Source of the DNA: Plantago ovata
Taxonomy: Eukaryota; Streptophyta; Magnoliopsida; Lamiales; Plantaginaceae
NCBI GenBank assembly: GCA_028274465.1
Contig: CM051455.1
Span: forward strand, 113,807,547 to 113,871,546
Length of the DNA: 64,000 nt
Reading direction: 5' to 3'
Both the position numbers and the translations under genes were made by a program. This document shows, in pieces, positions 44,465 to 54,918 of this stretch (position 1 is the stretch's first letter; every line of letters begins with the position of its first letter). Below the pieces are notes generated by a model. The model searched no databases. It was not told where the DNA came from and was given only the letters and a program-made list of their open reading frames with translations.

Positions 44465-44909
44465 GCATCTTGTAGGGCTAATTCCTTTGATATCACTGAT
44501 CCCCCATCCTTGATATCACTGATCCCCCATCCTATAGCTGCGGAATTTTCCTTCAATACTTCAATCAGCTTACTTTCTTCATTGTCGGAGAGATGTGAGG
44601 AGACAATTACAGGCTTCTTTCGATTTTCTCCTAAGTACACATACTTGAGGTGCGCAGGAAGTGGTTTCAATTCTAAGCTAGGTTCTTCAGGAAACCCTCT
44701 TTCTTCTTCTTCATCATCTAAAGGTTCAAGTACTTCTTCTCCTGCGGGAATTTCTGGGGTGCTATCCATTATTTCAACTAGTTCCCTTGCCTCTTCGGTC
44801 ATGTAGCACGTCTCAGCTTGCATTGTTAGTGCCTCCTCAAGTGGTTCGCGATTACCATGGCTATGATGAAATTCGAGAATTACGGATTCGTAGCAATCTA
44901 CAAATTTTA
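44446..44909 (-). pseudogene. Athila-like protease-RT linker, frameshifted
   Basis: The frame 44446-44823 carries the acidic linker (EVLEPLDDEEEERGF) and FPEEPSLELKPLPAHLKYVY leading toward GWGISDIK, then loses register. The cause is visible: a 23-bp tandem duplication, 44487-44509 repeated at 44510-44532. The frame also differs from the protease frame, so another indel lies between 44907 and 44823. Confidence 0.75.
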
Positions 44910-45812
44910 ACTCTTCCGCAACTTCCTATCTCTGATGCTACATCCTACCAACTCAATCTTCTCGCCCATTATTTCCATGGTTATTTTCTTGCCTTTAAGT
45001 TCAAGACATGTGTTGGTGGTTGCCATGAATGGTCTCCCAAGTAGTACTACGTGCTCACGGATATGACTCTTTCCCTCGTCCGCGGACTTCATTACTACGA
45101 AATCAGCTGGGATTATCAATTTGTCCACTTTCACAAGGATGTCCTCTATTATCCCGACTGGCCGCTTCACACTTTGATCTGCCATTTGGACGACCATATC
45201 AGTTGGTGTTAATTCTCCGAGTTCCAGGGCCTTGTATACTGAATACGGCATTAAGTTAATGCTAGCTCCTAAGTCGAGCATTGCTTTTGTAGTTCGTCCA
45301 TTCCCTAAGGCGATGTCGATGATGAAGCTTCCAGGATCCTTTTTCTTCATGGGCAATCCGGCAATCGAGTTGACTGTTTCAACCCCATTCACTTCCTTTC
45401 CTAAATTAATCCTTTTGTTCTTGATCTCACGAAAGAATTTCGTATAAGCTGGGATGTTCTGGATTAACTCTAAGAGAGGTACATTGACTTCCACTTTTGA
45501 TAGGCGTTGGAATAAGGGTGAATCTTGAATATCCATCTTGGCTGGTTTGATCCGACTCGGGTATGGCACATGTGGCTTCGGAGGCACATATGGATTGGAA
45601 TATTTGTGAAGTTCTCCTGGTATACTAGTTCCAACTTCGACTTCGTCATCATCTATGTCTATCACAGATGGTCTTGGTTCATCATTCCTTTCCGGAACTT
45701 CTTGAGGTTCTTTGGAACTTCCACTAACCTCTTGTTTTGTGCTCGGCCCTCTATTATCGATCTCAGTAGATTCCACCCGCTTAGGACGTACGAAGTTAGG
45801 AATTTTGGTCAT
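44907..45812 (-). pseudogene. Athila-like aspartic protease region
   Basis: Begins ten bases after the gag TGA and in the same frame, so gag and protease were probably one frame. The active site reads AMLDLGASINLMPYSVYKAL; D-L-G-A-S is usual in Athila-type proteases. RPFMATTNTC marks the end of the domain, and the frame closes at 44907. The N-terminal part is Pro/Glu-rich (SSKEPQEVPERNDEPRPSVI). Confidence 0.75.
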
Positions 45813-45821
45813 CTTGCCTCC

Positions 45822-46901
45822 TCAGAGCAGTAGATTCACCTCTTCGCACTCATTCTCCTCAGTAGCAACAGCTGGAGGTTGCTCGGGATCAGCTTCAGAT
45901 GTCTCATCGGCAGGACTAGGACTGACCGGTTCCCTGGAGTTGGGGGGTGATTCGCTCCTCACCTCGGGTGGTTTGCTCACTACTTCCTGTGGGGTATCCT
46001 CGACTTTTTTACCGCACCTTCCACACTTCAGTAGGCTAAGTTCTTTGATAAGTTGCTCAGTTACTTCGATCGCTTCAAAAGCCTTCTCGATGCGAAGATT
46101 GTTCTCAGCTTGCCCTGCGTGTGCTACCTCGAAGACACTCTCAATGGCTTTAATCCCTTCGTAAAACGCAAGTTCCTCCTCCTCACTGATGTCTTCGTCC
46201 TCAGAATAGCCTTCGTATAACCCGTCAGTTTCGTCTTGATTTGAGTATATGTTGGCGACTTCATTCGACATTATTTTCTCGGATTGTGCGGATCCATTGG
46301 CGTACGTTTGAAAGACCTTCACTGCCTCTCCAACTGTACATTCTTCTAAACCTCCACATATCCCATCTATTTGAAGCCTAACTTCATCTCGTAGTCCTCC
46401 AACAAAAAACCAAATCAGCTCCCCATCGTCGAAACGGTGGTGGGGGCACTCACGTTTATACAGCTCAAAACGTTCATAGGTGTCACAGAACCGCTCGTAT
46501 TCTCCTTGCTTGAAGTATTCGATCCGATTCCGTAGTGCAATCGTCTCATGGTAAGGCATGAAACGTGCCAAGAACTCCTCTACTACTTGGCTCCAGGTCT
46601 TCAGTGATCCTGGTGCTAACCTTGCTATCCATATCCTCGGTTCATATCCCAAAGCAAAAGGAAATAATTTCCTGCATAATTGATCCTCGGTGAACCCCTT
46701 TGCTGGAACTTTTGCTATCTCCTCTTCATAGGACCTGATGAAGCTTATTGGATTCATATCCTCTCCTTCTTCGAACCTTGGTATCCTTCTCACTATGGTG
46801 CTTGTTACCTCGTACCCTGATAACTCTTCTTCCAAGTATATAGCTGACCCCCTCCTGAATTGCGAGAACGTCGGTGTCAAGCGGGCTTTTAAGGTCGTCA
46901 T
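45822..46901 (-). pseudogene. Athila-like gag
   Basis: 359 codons from the ATG at 46901 to TGA at 45822-45824. NPISFIRSYEEEIAKVPAKG, then WSQVVEEFLARFMPYHETIA and YERFELYKRECPHHRFDDGE match the plant Retrotrans_gag domain, which forms the particle core. A single CGRCGKK near residue 290 is all that is left of a zinc-binding motif. An acidic stretch follows the domain, then a Pro/Ser-rich tail. The TGA precedes the in-frame protease ATG by 10 bases and is best read as one nonsense mutation. Confidence 0.75.
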
Positions 46902-47130
46902 ACCTGGAAATCTGCATCAGGAGTAACTCAAAACTAAAAATTAGCCTCGTTAGAAATTTCGAAAATCGAGAATATTTCTAGATATCGAATACTACTAAGG
47001 CTAGGAAAGGTGAATCAGAAACAGACTAGGAGAGCAGTATCAGAGAGAGATTAAAAAGGAAAATTAAAACTAATAGTATTAGGAATTGAAAGCTGAAAAT
47101 ATAGACAAATTAAACAGAAAAAAGGAGCAT

Positions 47131-47150
47131 AGTCCCTGGCAACGGCGCCA
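47131..47150 (-). other. Athila primer-binding site
   Basis: On the minus strand TGGCGCCGTTGCCAGGGACT begins three bases after the LTR end. This is the tRNA-Asp-type primer site known from Athila/Tat elements. Confidence 0.8.
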
Positions 47151-47153
47151 ATT

Positions 47154-47619
47154 TGATGAACGCGGATGTCGTGCTCCGAATTCAAGCAAATAATATTTGT
47201 TATTTAGCCAAAGGCAAATCCACAACTACAACGAAAACCGTAGTGTAGCAGTAGAATGACTCGAGTGTCGTTCTCTCAGGACTATAACTAGCTTTATCTA
47301 TTTAACAAGAGAATAAAAAACAGCAGACAGATAGCAAAGGGTTTTTCTAACAGATAATGGAGATTGGTGATAGTATGATCCTTCAAAGCATAACGGGTCG
47401 ATAATCATGCATAAATTCCTCGGTCTTGCATGGAGATCTTTGAATCAATCTAGTGTCCTGTTGCAATTATTAAGCACTACGAAGATAATGGGTCTGACAA
47501 GTCAATCACTATTGTCCTAATATGTTCCGTAATTATTCAACACTACGAAGATAAACTCGCGAACAGATCGACGAGGGTCCAATTGTGCATAATAATTAAT
47601 ACAACATACGAGAATTTAT
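47154..47619 (-). repeat. Athila-like 5' LTR, truncated
   Basis: 466 bp matching 38949-39414 closely, then an abrupt switch near 47620 to the 3' region of a plus-strand element. The hairpin and TATA part of the LTR is missing. Confidence 0.85.
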
Positions 47620-50459
47620 GGAAGTGTACTTTCAATCCAATTTTTCCTTTTCATTCAACTTTTCTTTGCTCGAGGACGAGCAAAAGTTTACGTTTGGGGA
47701 GGGGGTATTGGATTTTCAGTACTATATGCTTGTGTGGTTCGTACATGCCTGATTTTACTCAAGTTCATGTGATTTGTCGTGTTTTTTCAAATTTTTGCAT
47801 GCATATCATCCATAGATTAGTTGTTGCACGTCTTTGTGTGTGGAGTTTATTGCCAAGTCTTTTGAACTTTTTTATTGAGTAGACTAAGTGTTTATGACCA
47901 TTGATCATATGTTGCATCACTTTGCAAGTAGTTTGAGGCTTGTCTCGCTTGGTTTGTCACATTCGCATGTGCACTAGTTAAGCTTAGTAGTCTCGACATC
48001 ACCTTGAGTGGTGTTTCTTCTGCTGCGGTTCACGATGGCCTTATGAAATGATGCGCGTTTGAGTCTATGGTTGTAACCCGTGTAATTATGTACGTAAGAG
48101 GCGACCAATTCTTCACCTCGATTAGGGATTGCCAAATGCCTAGGAAGGAGGTAGTGTGAGGTGTGTGATTCCTTGTATTAAACCTATTCTATCGAATAGG
48201 TTTGGGGAGGGGGTTACGTTGTTGATCTTGTCTTTCGTCTTTGAGTCGTTGTAAAGTTTTCTTTTTCTTTTTCTTTTTGTTTTTTGTCCCAACCTATTCT
48301 TTCGAATAGGTTTGGGGAGGTGTTTTTGACACTTAGTACTGCTGCTTGCCCCTATATAAAAAAAAAAAAAAAAAGAAAGAGAAAAAGAAAAGAAGAAGAA
48401 AAGGAAAAGAAATATAAAAAAAAGAGAAAAGGAAAAAAAAAGGGGAAATAAAGAATAAGACCCAAAAAGCAAAAGAAGGGTCGTTGCAAGCCAAAAGCAG
48501 TCTAGTAGTGTCAAGTGTCATGTAAATATTTGTTTTTGTGAAGTTATCGAGTTGTAAATTCTATCTTTCGTTTCGTGTCGCCTTTGTCCAAGGCCTGTTC
48601 TTGACCACCCTCGTCTTGCTATTCAAGAAGTGGTTGAAAGAGGCTCATTCTTGAGAGTCTGGGTAGAATAGGGGAGTGTTATTTTCTAAGGGAACCCTCC
48701 TTCGTTTGATGAGAGCCAGTATTGGTTCGCCCTCTCTTGAGGAAAAGTCTCGCTTGGTGAACAATTGTAAGCCCTCGGTTTCATAGGCACGGGGCAATTG
48801 TAGTATGATAACATGCATCATTGTGTCGTCACTGACCAAGTCCAGGTAGAAGATGTTACGAGAGACTCCTTTGTTTAACCAAGTGCACATGAGAATGTGT
48901 ATATTCGCAATTGAGGCATTCTTCAACCTGCTTGCATGTCATGCTCAATTGGTTTTGTTCATAAGCATTTGGTAGATTCAATAGATTAGTTCACTTTACT
49001 TGGTATGAGACTCCTTTTGTGTTGCATTTAGGATAGTTTGTTGCTTGAGGACAAGCAAAGGTTTGGTTTGGGGAGTTTGATGAATGTATTTTTGACGCGT
49101 TCATCTTGTCTTTTTTACCTTCTTTTGCTATCTTCTAGCCTTGTTTTTTGGTTAGTTTTGTAGAATAGTGTCACGTTTTGTGTTTTCTGCATTTTCAGGC
49201 ACTTAGGTACGAAACGGCGTTTTTGGAGCTAAAAACGAGCCTTTTTGATGGAAAAGATGGCCCCGTTGAAGTTCCCCAATCTCCATGGCTTGTTCGTGAG
49301 TGTCTGAGCCTCAATAAGCATTGAGAAGGATGAGTCCAAGGCACCCGAGGGCCGTACGAGGGCAAAAAGATTGAGTTGGAAGACAAAAATCTGCCCAGGA
49401 GCCAAGCTAAGCGCCTGGAATAGTGAAGCGCTCCGCTTCATTTTCCAGGAGTTTTGGCACAGCATCCAAGCGAAGCGCTTGGAGGGCCCAAGCGCTTCGC
49501 TTGCCAAGCGCTCCGCTTGGAAGCGGTTACGTTTTCGGATTTTCCTTCTTCAATCTGATCTTCAGTTACTTTTTCCATACTTTTGAACACTAGCTTCGTT
49601 TTGGAGAGCTCCTAAGCCCCAAAACTCAGAGAAAACTCAGATACATTGTAATTTTAGATTGGATTAAAGGTTTTGGCATAGGATTGCATCCATTGTTTCA
49701 TCTACGGAGAGGTTTTCATCAATACCCACCGACTAGTGACAGCTTGGTGGTAATATTGTATCATTATCTCTTGTCTAGTAGTTTGATTTGATGTATTCTA
49801 TTTACAATTCATATGATTTGATGTCTATGTTGATGAATATGAGTAGCTAAATCCTTTGTGTTGGTGGTAGAATGTAGAATATGCATGCTATGGGTTATGT
49901 TTATGCTTACATGAGATTGTGATTCAATGTTGCTGCAAATTCCTTCATATGATTCTTAGTTGCCTATAAAATATATTCGAATTGAGTATAGTGACAAACT
50001 CTTGGTCAATGAAAGCTATAGGATTGTATGTTAGAGATTTGCAGCATGCTAGATAAATGGTGTTGGTGACAAGCACCTCTAAAGTATTGATAGTGGTCTT
50101 TTATGATGTGTGTCTTGAAAGTTACCTAGACGAGTTGCTTAGAAGACTTGATCGAAGGTTTTACGCACTGAACTTGTGAGCATATTCGTAACCCATGCAT
50201 GTGTATTTGATTTCTACCACCAACCATTTTCCAAACTTGATTATAACAATCTGATTTCTCGTTGCTTTGTTCTAAGAAAACAATTCTTTAAACACTTGAA
50301 CTCGTTGTCTGAAATAACTAGCAAAAACCACAAACAAAGCCACGTTAGGTCCCGAGAGAACGACACTCGGGGACAACTTGCCATTGCACTCTAGTTTGTG
50401 TAGTGATAAGTGTTCTTTGGCTATTAAACAAATTTAATTGGTGAAAAACGACATCATCA
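47620..50459 (+). mobile_element. Second Athila-like family, 3' region and 3' LTR
   Basis: Plus-strand 3' non-coding region (47620-49077) followed by a 1382-bp LTR (49078-50459). No coding sequence. Its four hairpin plus TTTGGGGAG modules are at 47665-47684, 48181-48202, 48291-48312 and 49041-49058. Its LTR differs from that of the neighbouring Athila-like elements, so it is another family. It joins the minus-strand element head to head near 47620 without a transition. Confidence 0.75.
49078..50459 (+). repeat. LTR of the second Athila-like family
   Basis: Starts TGATGAATGTATTTTTGACG, ends GAAAAACGACATCATCA. It contains four perfect hairpins with three-base loops at 49424-49440, 49466-49482, 49489-49503 and 49504-49520, all built on AAGCG/CGCTT. 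The Sirevirus RNase H frame resumes directly after it. Confidence 0.8.
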
Positions 50460-50574
50460 GTAATGATGATCAACTTGCTGACATCTTTACCAAGCCCCTA
50501 CCAGATAATAGATTCACAATGCTAAGGTATAACCATGGATTGATTGAATTACCTCAATAAAGGATACAATTGGC

Positions 50575-51469
50575 AGAATGCTGAAACAGGTATTCAGCAA
50601 GCCAAAGTATTCTTACTTAATTAAAAGCTCCTTCCACTAATTTCTTCTAATAAATGATAGGTCACTACATGATTGCTGAAACATGCATTCAGCAAGAAAT
50701 TCCTTCAAAACGGACATTTGTTAGGAAAACTTGATCACTTGCTGAGACAGGCACTCAGTAAGATAAAAAACTTAAAGATTGCTGAAACGGGTATTCAGAT
50801 AATCAAAGATACTGAAACAGGTATTCAAGTATCAAGGGAATATTCTGAGACGGGAACTCAGAAAAGAGCAAAACTCTTTTCTCAGATTTTACCAAAAGAT
50901 ATCTCAAGTACAAAAAGAATTTATTGATATGGGAACTCAGAAATATCTTTTAAACTTAAGGAAATATGAGATGTCTGAGTAAGGGGGAATTTTCAGCAAG
51001 TATCTAGGCTATGTATGTAAACTCGCTGAAAAGATTCTTGTTTATTTCAGCAAGCAATCAAATCCCATAAATCTCGGTAAAATAAATTTGTGACGTTAAT
51101 CGGGCACAGATAAACTCGGTAATAATCATGACATGAAATACAATCGTGGCCATTGATTAAAAGGAGTTATTAATCTAAAGGTTAACATTACAAAGAGAAA
51201 GAGTGCTCTGACGGTTTTTGTAAGTGGGCCACTATGCATTTAATGCAAAGGCTTCACTAACGCCTTTGTTTCTCTGTTTTACCCTTGCTGAAAACTCAAA
51301 TCGATTGAGTTTCTCACACATCAGAGACACTATATAAAGAAGGAGTTAGAGAAAGACAAAATTCTTTAACTCACATTTCCTTTCTCTGCAAATTTTAGCC
51401 TGAATCTACTGTACCTCCGATCAAAAAGCGAACAATCTTTTTCGTACACATTTCTCACTATATAAAGAA
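50575..51469 (+). promoter_or_regulatory. Pol-env spacer with palindromic repeats and TATA boxes
   Basis: CTGAAACAGGTATTCAG-like units near 50581, 50678, 50742, 50782, 50811 and 50845, with a degenerate one at 50925; an internal purine tract AGTAAGGGGGAATTTTC (about 50977-50994); and CACTATATAAAG at 51329-51340, 130 bp before the env-like ATG (51470). A second CTATATAAAG lies 12 bp before the ATG. Confidence 0.55.
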
Positions 51470-54400
51470 ATGGCACCAAAGACACAGTCATCTAAGACAT
51501 CAAAGTCGTCTAAGATTGACAGTGCTGAGAAACGCACTGCTCCGGTGACTAACACAGCGAAAGTTGTGTTGAAAAACGATAGAATCACAGAAAAACCTAT
51601 GCCTCCCTCATATCTTGACACTGCAAAGTGTGAGATGATGATGCAATGGGGTGGTTTTGCAAAAGAGAAGTATATCCGATACTTCTATGAACAAGAACTA
51701 GACGGTGACAATGAAGAGGCGCTTGACTTCATTAAACAGCAAGGCCTCATTCATTTTATAACTGCTCGCCCTAAGCAAGTGAGCATGTTAGACACTATGG
51801 AATTCTAGAACAATGCAGAAATCCAGCCCCTAACTGATAGTCAAGGAGTCACTGAAAAAGTGATCTTTTCTACAGTTCAGAACACGCAAATCGTCCTGAA
51901 ATGGACTGATTTAGCAGAAATCTTTCAGATTCCAACCACTGGAACTGAAGATGACATCACTGCCACTGATGAAGAGATAGAAGCCTTCTACAGTGATGTC
52001 AGAAATGAGAAAATGAAGAAAGGAGAGATTGCTCCCGTGACTTGGACAAAGCACGTTAAGAGGAAGCATCTCTGCCATTCACTTGGTCTAGTAGCTCTGC
52101 TACTAATCAAAGTCTTAGACTCCCAAGTTGGAGGAATAGACCAGGTAGGCTTGAGAAGGTGACCGCTGCTGATGCATATCTATGAGAACAAAATGGAGCT
52201 CAACTGGGCAAAGTACATTTTCAACTGACTTGTTGATTATGTTACTAAGTTTAAGGTAAAGGTTGAAGACAACAAGGTCTCACCTACCTTCCCAGTCATG
52301 TATGGACTGAAGATATGCTATATCCTTGAACACTTCAGGATTCAGCTGATAAACCCATTGCCAATCAAGAAATCTGTATGCAATGTGGGAAGAGCCTTCT
52401 ACAAGCAAAATGTACCTAAGACTGCTGGCAAGAAACTCGAAAAATCAAAGAAGACAACAACTGCAAATGTTGTCAGCATAAGCCAGCAAGAAAGGTATAC
52501 AACAACTGCAGATGTCACCACTCATCAAGAAAATGTTCCAGCAACTGAAAAAGTTGTTGATGAAACTGCTGTAGATGGTGATAGAGATGAAATTGCTGTA
52601 GATGGTGATCATGCTAACACCACTACACCCGTTGCTGAAAATGCAACTACTGACGCCACTGCTGGGAAACTGGAGAAATCCAAGAAGAAAAAGAGGAAAG
52701 CTGATGTTGACACTCAGACTGCAGCGTCATCAGCTAACCCCGTCCCCAAGAGAAAAAGGACAAATAACCCCAGAAAGAAAACATTGGCTCGCAAGTCAGT
52801 ACCAATTGTCCATGATCTCTCGGACGATTCTCAAGCAGTTGCTGAAAAGCAAGCTTCAGTAGATGTTGACAAGGTGGTTACTGAAACCTATGTCAGCAAC
52901 GTTGAAGTGTTTGCGGAAGCCTTCAACAATCAACTTAATGTTGATTCATCTACTGAGAATAGACCACAAGGCAGTGGAAATGAAATTCCTGCCCCAATCC
53001 CAGATATCAACATTGTAGATAATCTTGATGATCAGACTCTGGAACCAATGACTGATATCGCTGCTGATATAAGAACCGCGGCACTTGCTGAAGCTGTCGT
53101 TGCTGAAAAGATGGTTGCTGAACAAGCAACTCATCAAGTTGCTGAAGAACCAGTTGCTGAGACCGCAATGGTTCAAGTCCTAGAGGTTGCTAAAACAACA
53201 CAAGAAGCATTATTCGACGACGCATTTCGTAATGCTGAGAATACTGGCTCCAGTTCACCAAAAACATAAATTGACAAAGTTCAGCTTGTGCTGGAAGAAA
53301 TAAGCCATCAAATGGAGTTGGATATTGAAGAAACATCCAACAGATCAATCGATGTTTTTATGACAAGCAGTGTGCTTACAAGATGCTTCTGCTCAACTTG
53401 TCATTTCAGAGACAAGGGAGATTGCTGAAACCGCACAGCTTTCTCAAACAGAGCAAGAAAAGAAGTCTGCTGAAAAAACAGTCCCAGAAACTGAAGAAGC
53501 TGTTAATGCTGAAAGGACTGAGTCACCACCTGTCCTTCTTCAGCAGGTAGTTAACTCAACCATAAGCAAATCTTCACTTTCTGAAACTCAATCTTTTGCT
53601 AATATTATGATTTCTCTACAGACTTCTCAAGATACAAGTCAGACGGTTGCTGAAGCCTCTGCACCAGAATCAACACTTCCTGCTCAGCAGGTAGTTAAAG
53701 TTTTTGGTAATACAACTAAGTTTGACAACTTAGTACTTGTATCTAACTCACATTTATTTCAGGATGAACAAATGGAGGATGCTTCTCAAGCTCCTCAAGG
53801 AATGGAAATAGTACCAGCACAAACAAGTGTGCAACATGAGCTTGCTGAATCTCAGCAGGTAAATCATGTTTCAGCTTTGGACTCTAAAACTATTATCCAA
53901 ACCTTTCCTGAACATAATGTTATTCTTTTTCAGGCTCAAAAGGAGACCACTGAAGTGGTTCACATCACTGAAGATCCAAAAGTGAGTTCTGAGGAACTTT
54001 ACTTAGACTTCAAGAGAACTACCTTGTCAAGAGTTGCTAAGTCTGTCAGCAACTGACAAAGGTACAGAAGGATGGACTTTTCTGACCTTCATCTTCATCT
54101 ATCCAACGAGAAAAATAGGTCTTCTTTGCTGAAGCTCGAGACCTTTGTCCACTCTATACTTTCGGAAGACATGTCATATTCTCAGCTAATGAGCTCGAAT
54201 CTGATTGCTCAAATCAGAGAGAATATGAAGGCCAAATTTAAGAGTGCCTCTCCAGCTGAACAAGCTGTGATGCTCAAGGGTTCGTTTGTACCCGTGGTGG
54301 CTAATCCCCACAAAATCAATGAAGAATAGGAAGTAACGAGTGTTGCTTTGTACAAGCATCTCGAGTTGGTCATATTAACAGATGATGATGAAGAGGAAGA

Positions 54401-54918
54401 AGATGAAAACATCCCTACTGAAGGGAAAGATTCTAAGGATAAAAAGGACGGCGATGATGACAATCAAGGTCCTAGTCCTGATGTTGGTGGACTCAAACTG
54501 ACAGTTGCTGAAACTGAGAATCAAGACAATCAGCAAGCTGATCAAGCACCAACTCAGCAAGAATCTCAACCCACTCCTACTGAACCAAGTACTCAAGCAC
54601 CTGTACAAGGCGCTGATACTGAAGAAGAGTACGCCAGAAAGCGCGCCGCATTGAAACATGGCAAGAGCAAGCTTTCTGATGCCGAGTTATCTTTACTCGA
54701 TGCCAAGGTCACAGATCCAAACCTTGATGATGATGAAGAGATGGATGAAGATTACTAATTAAAGAGCACTTCAAAATAGTCTCCAAATTCATGCAAGGCA
54801 TACGCAGAATTTGGATATTTCTCAATCTTCAGGAGTAAAGCCACAGGAAGTCCCCTCCCTTCCACTTACTACTGGTGAAACTCCAGCAATTGAGTCTCAA
54901 ACGTTGCCCTCAGCAACT
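51470..54918 (+). pseudogene. Sirevirus env-like gene (second copy)
   Basis: Same protein as 24227-35283: MAPKTQSSKTSKSSK start, YLDTAKCEMMMQWGGFAKEK, KHLCHSLGLVALLLIKVLD, KKKRKADVD-type basic runs, VAE repeats, acidic DDDEEEEDEN run. In-frame stops lie at 51806 (TAG), 52160 (TGA), about 52226 (TGA), 53267 (TAA), 54054 (TGA), 54327 (TAG) and 54756 (TAA), and indels near 53370 and 51550 alter the frame or length. Most stops are one change from the codon in the other copy. It is older or less constrained, and useful as an outgroup for reading the breaks in the minus-strand copy. Confidence 0.75.
53547..53933 (+). other. Three in-frame intron-like segments of the env-like gene
   Basis: 53547-53621 (75 nt), 53691-53762 (72 nt) and 53859-53933 (75 nt). 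Each follows CAGCAG, starts GTAGTTAA or GTAAATCA and ends in T-rich ..TACAG or ..TTTCAG; CTAAT or CTAAC branch-site-like motifs occur in the first two. The intervening pieces are 69 and 96 nt. Everything is a multiple of three and stop-free. Confidence 0.5.

Larger units (their letters stand above)
38949..47619 (-). mobile_element. Athila-like element with gag-pol
   Basis: 3' LTR 38949-40261, 5' LTR start at 47154 but truncated near 47619 where another element begins. Between them on the minus strand: primer-binding site, gag, protease, RT-RNase H-integrase, 3' non-coding region. No env-like gene follows pol. The primer site TGGCGCCGTTGCC and the domain sequences place it in the Athila/Tat part of Ty3/gypsy. 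It lies in the Sirevirus integrase gene on the left; no matching target duplication survives because the right end is lost. Confidence 0.85.
50460..54918 (+). mobile_element. Sirevirus-like fragment, plus strand
   Basis: Begins in the RNase H C-terminus (DDQLADIFTKPLPDNRF, ending at TAA near 50562), then the pol-env spacer and the env-like gene, and is cut by another Athila-like LTR at 54919. It is the inverted counterpart of 24.2-36.3 kb with roughly 85-90 percent identity. Confidence 0.8.

Noticed and set aside
45810..45824. Programmed readthrough of TGA between gag and protease
   Set aside because: No readthrough context or structure is evident, and gag-pol is normally one frame in this group. 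A single nonsense mutation is simpler.
50575..50945. CRISPR-like array
   Set aside because: Units are degenerate, irregularly spaced, eukaryotic retrotransposon sequence with no cas genes.
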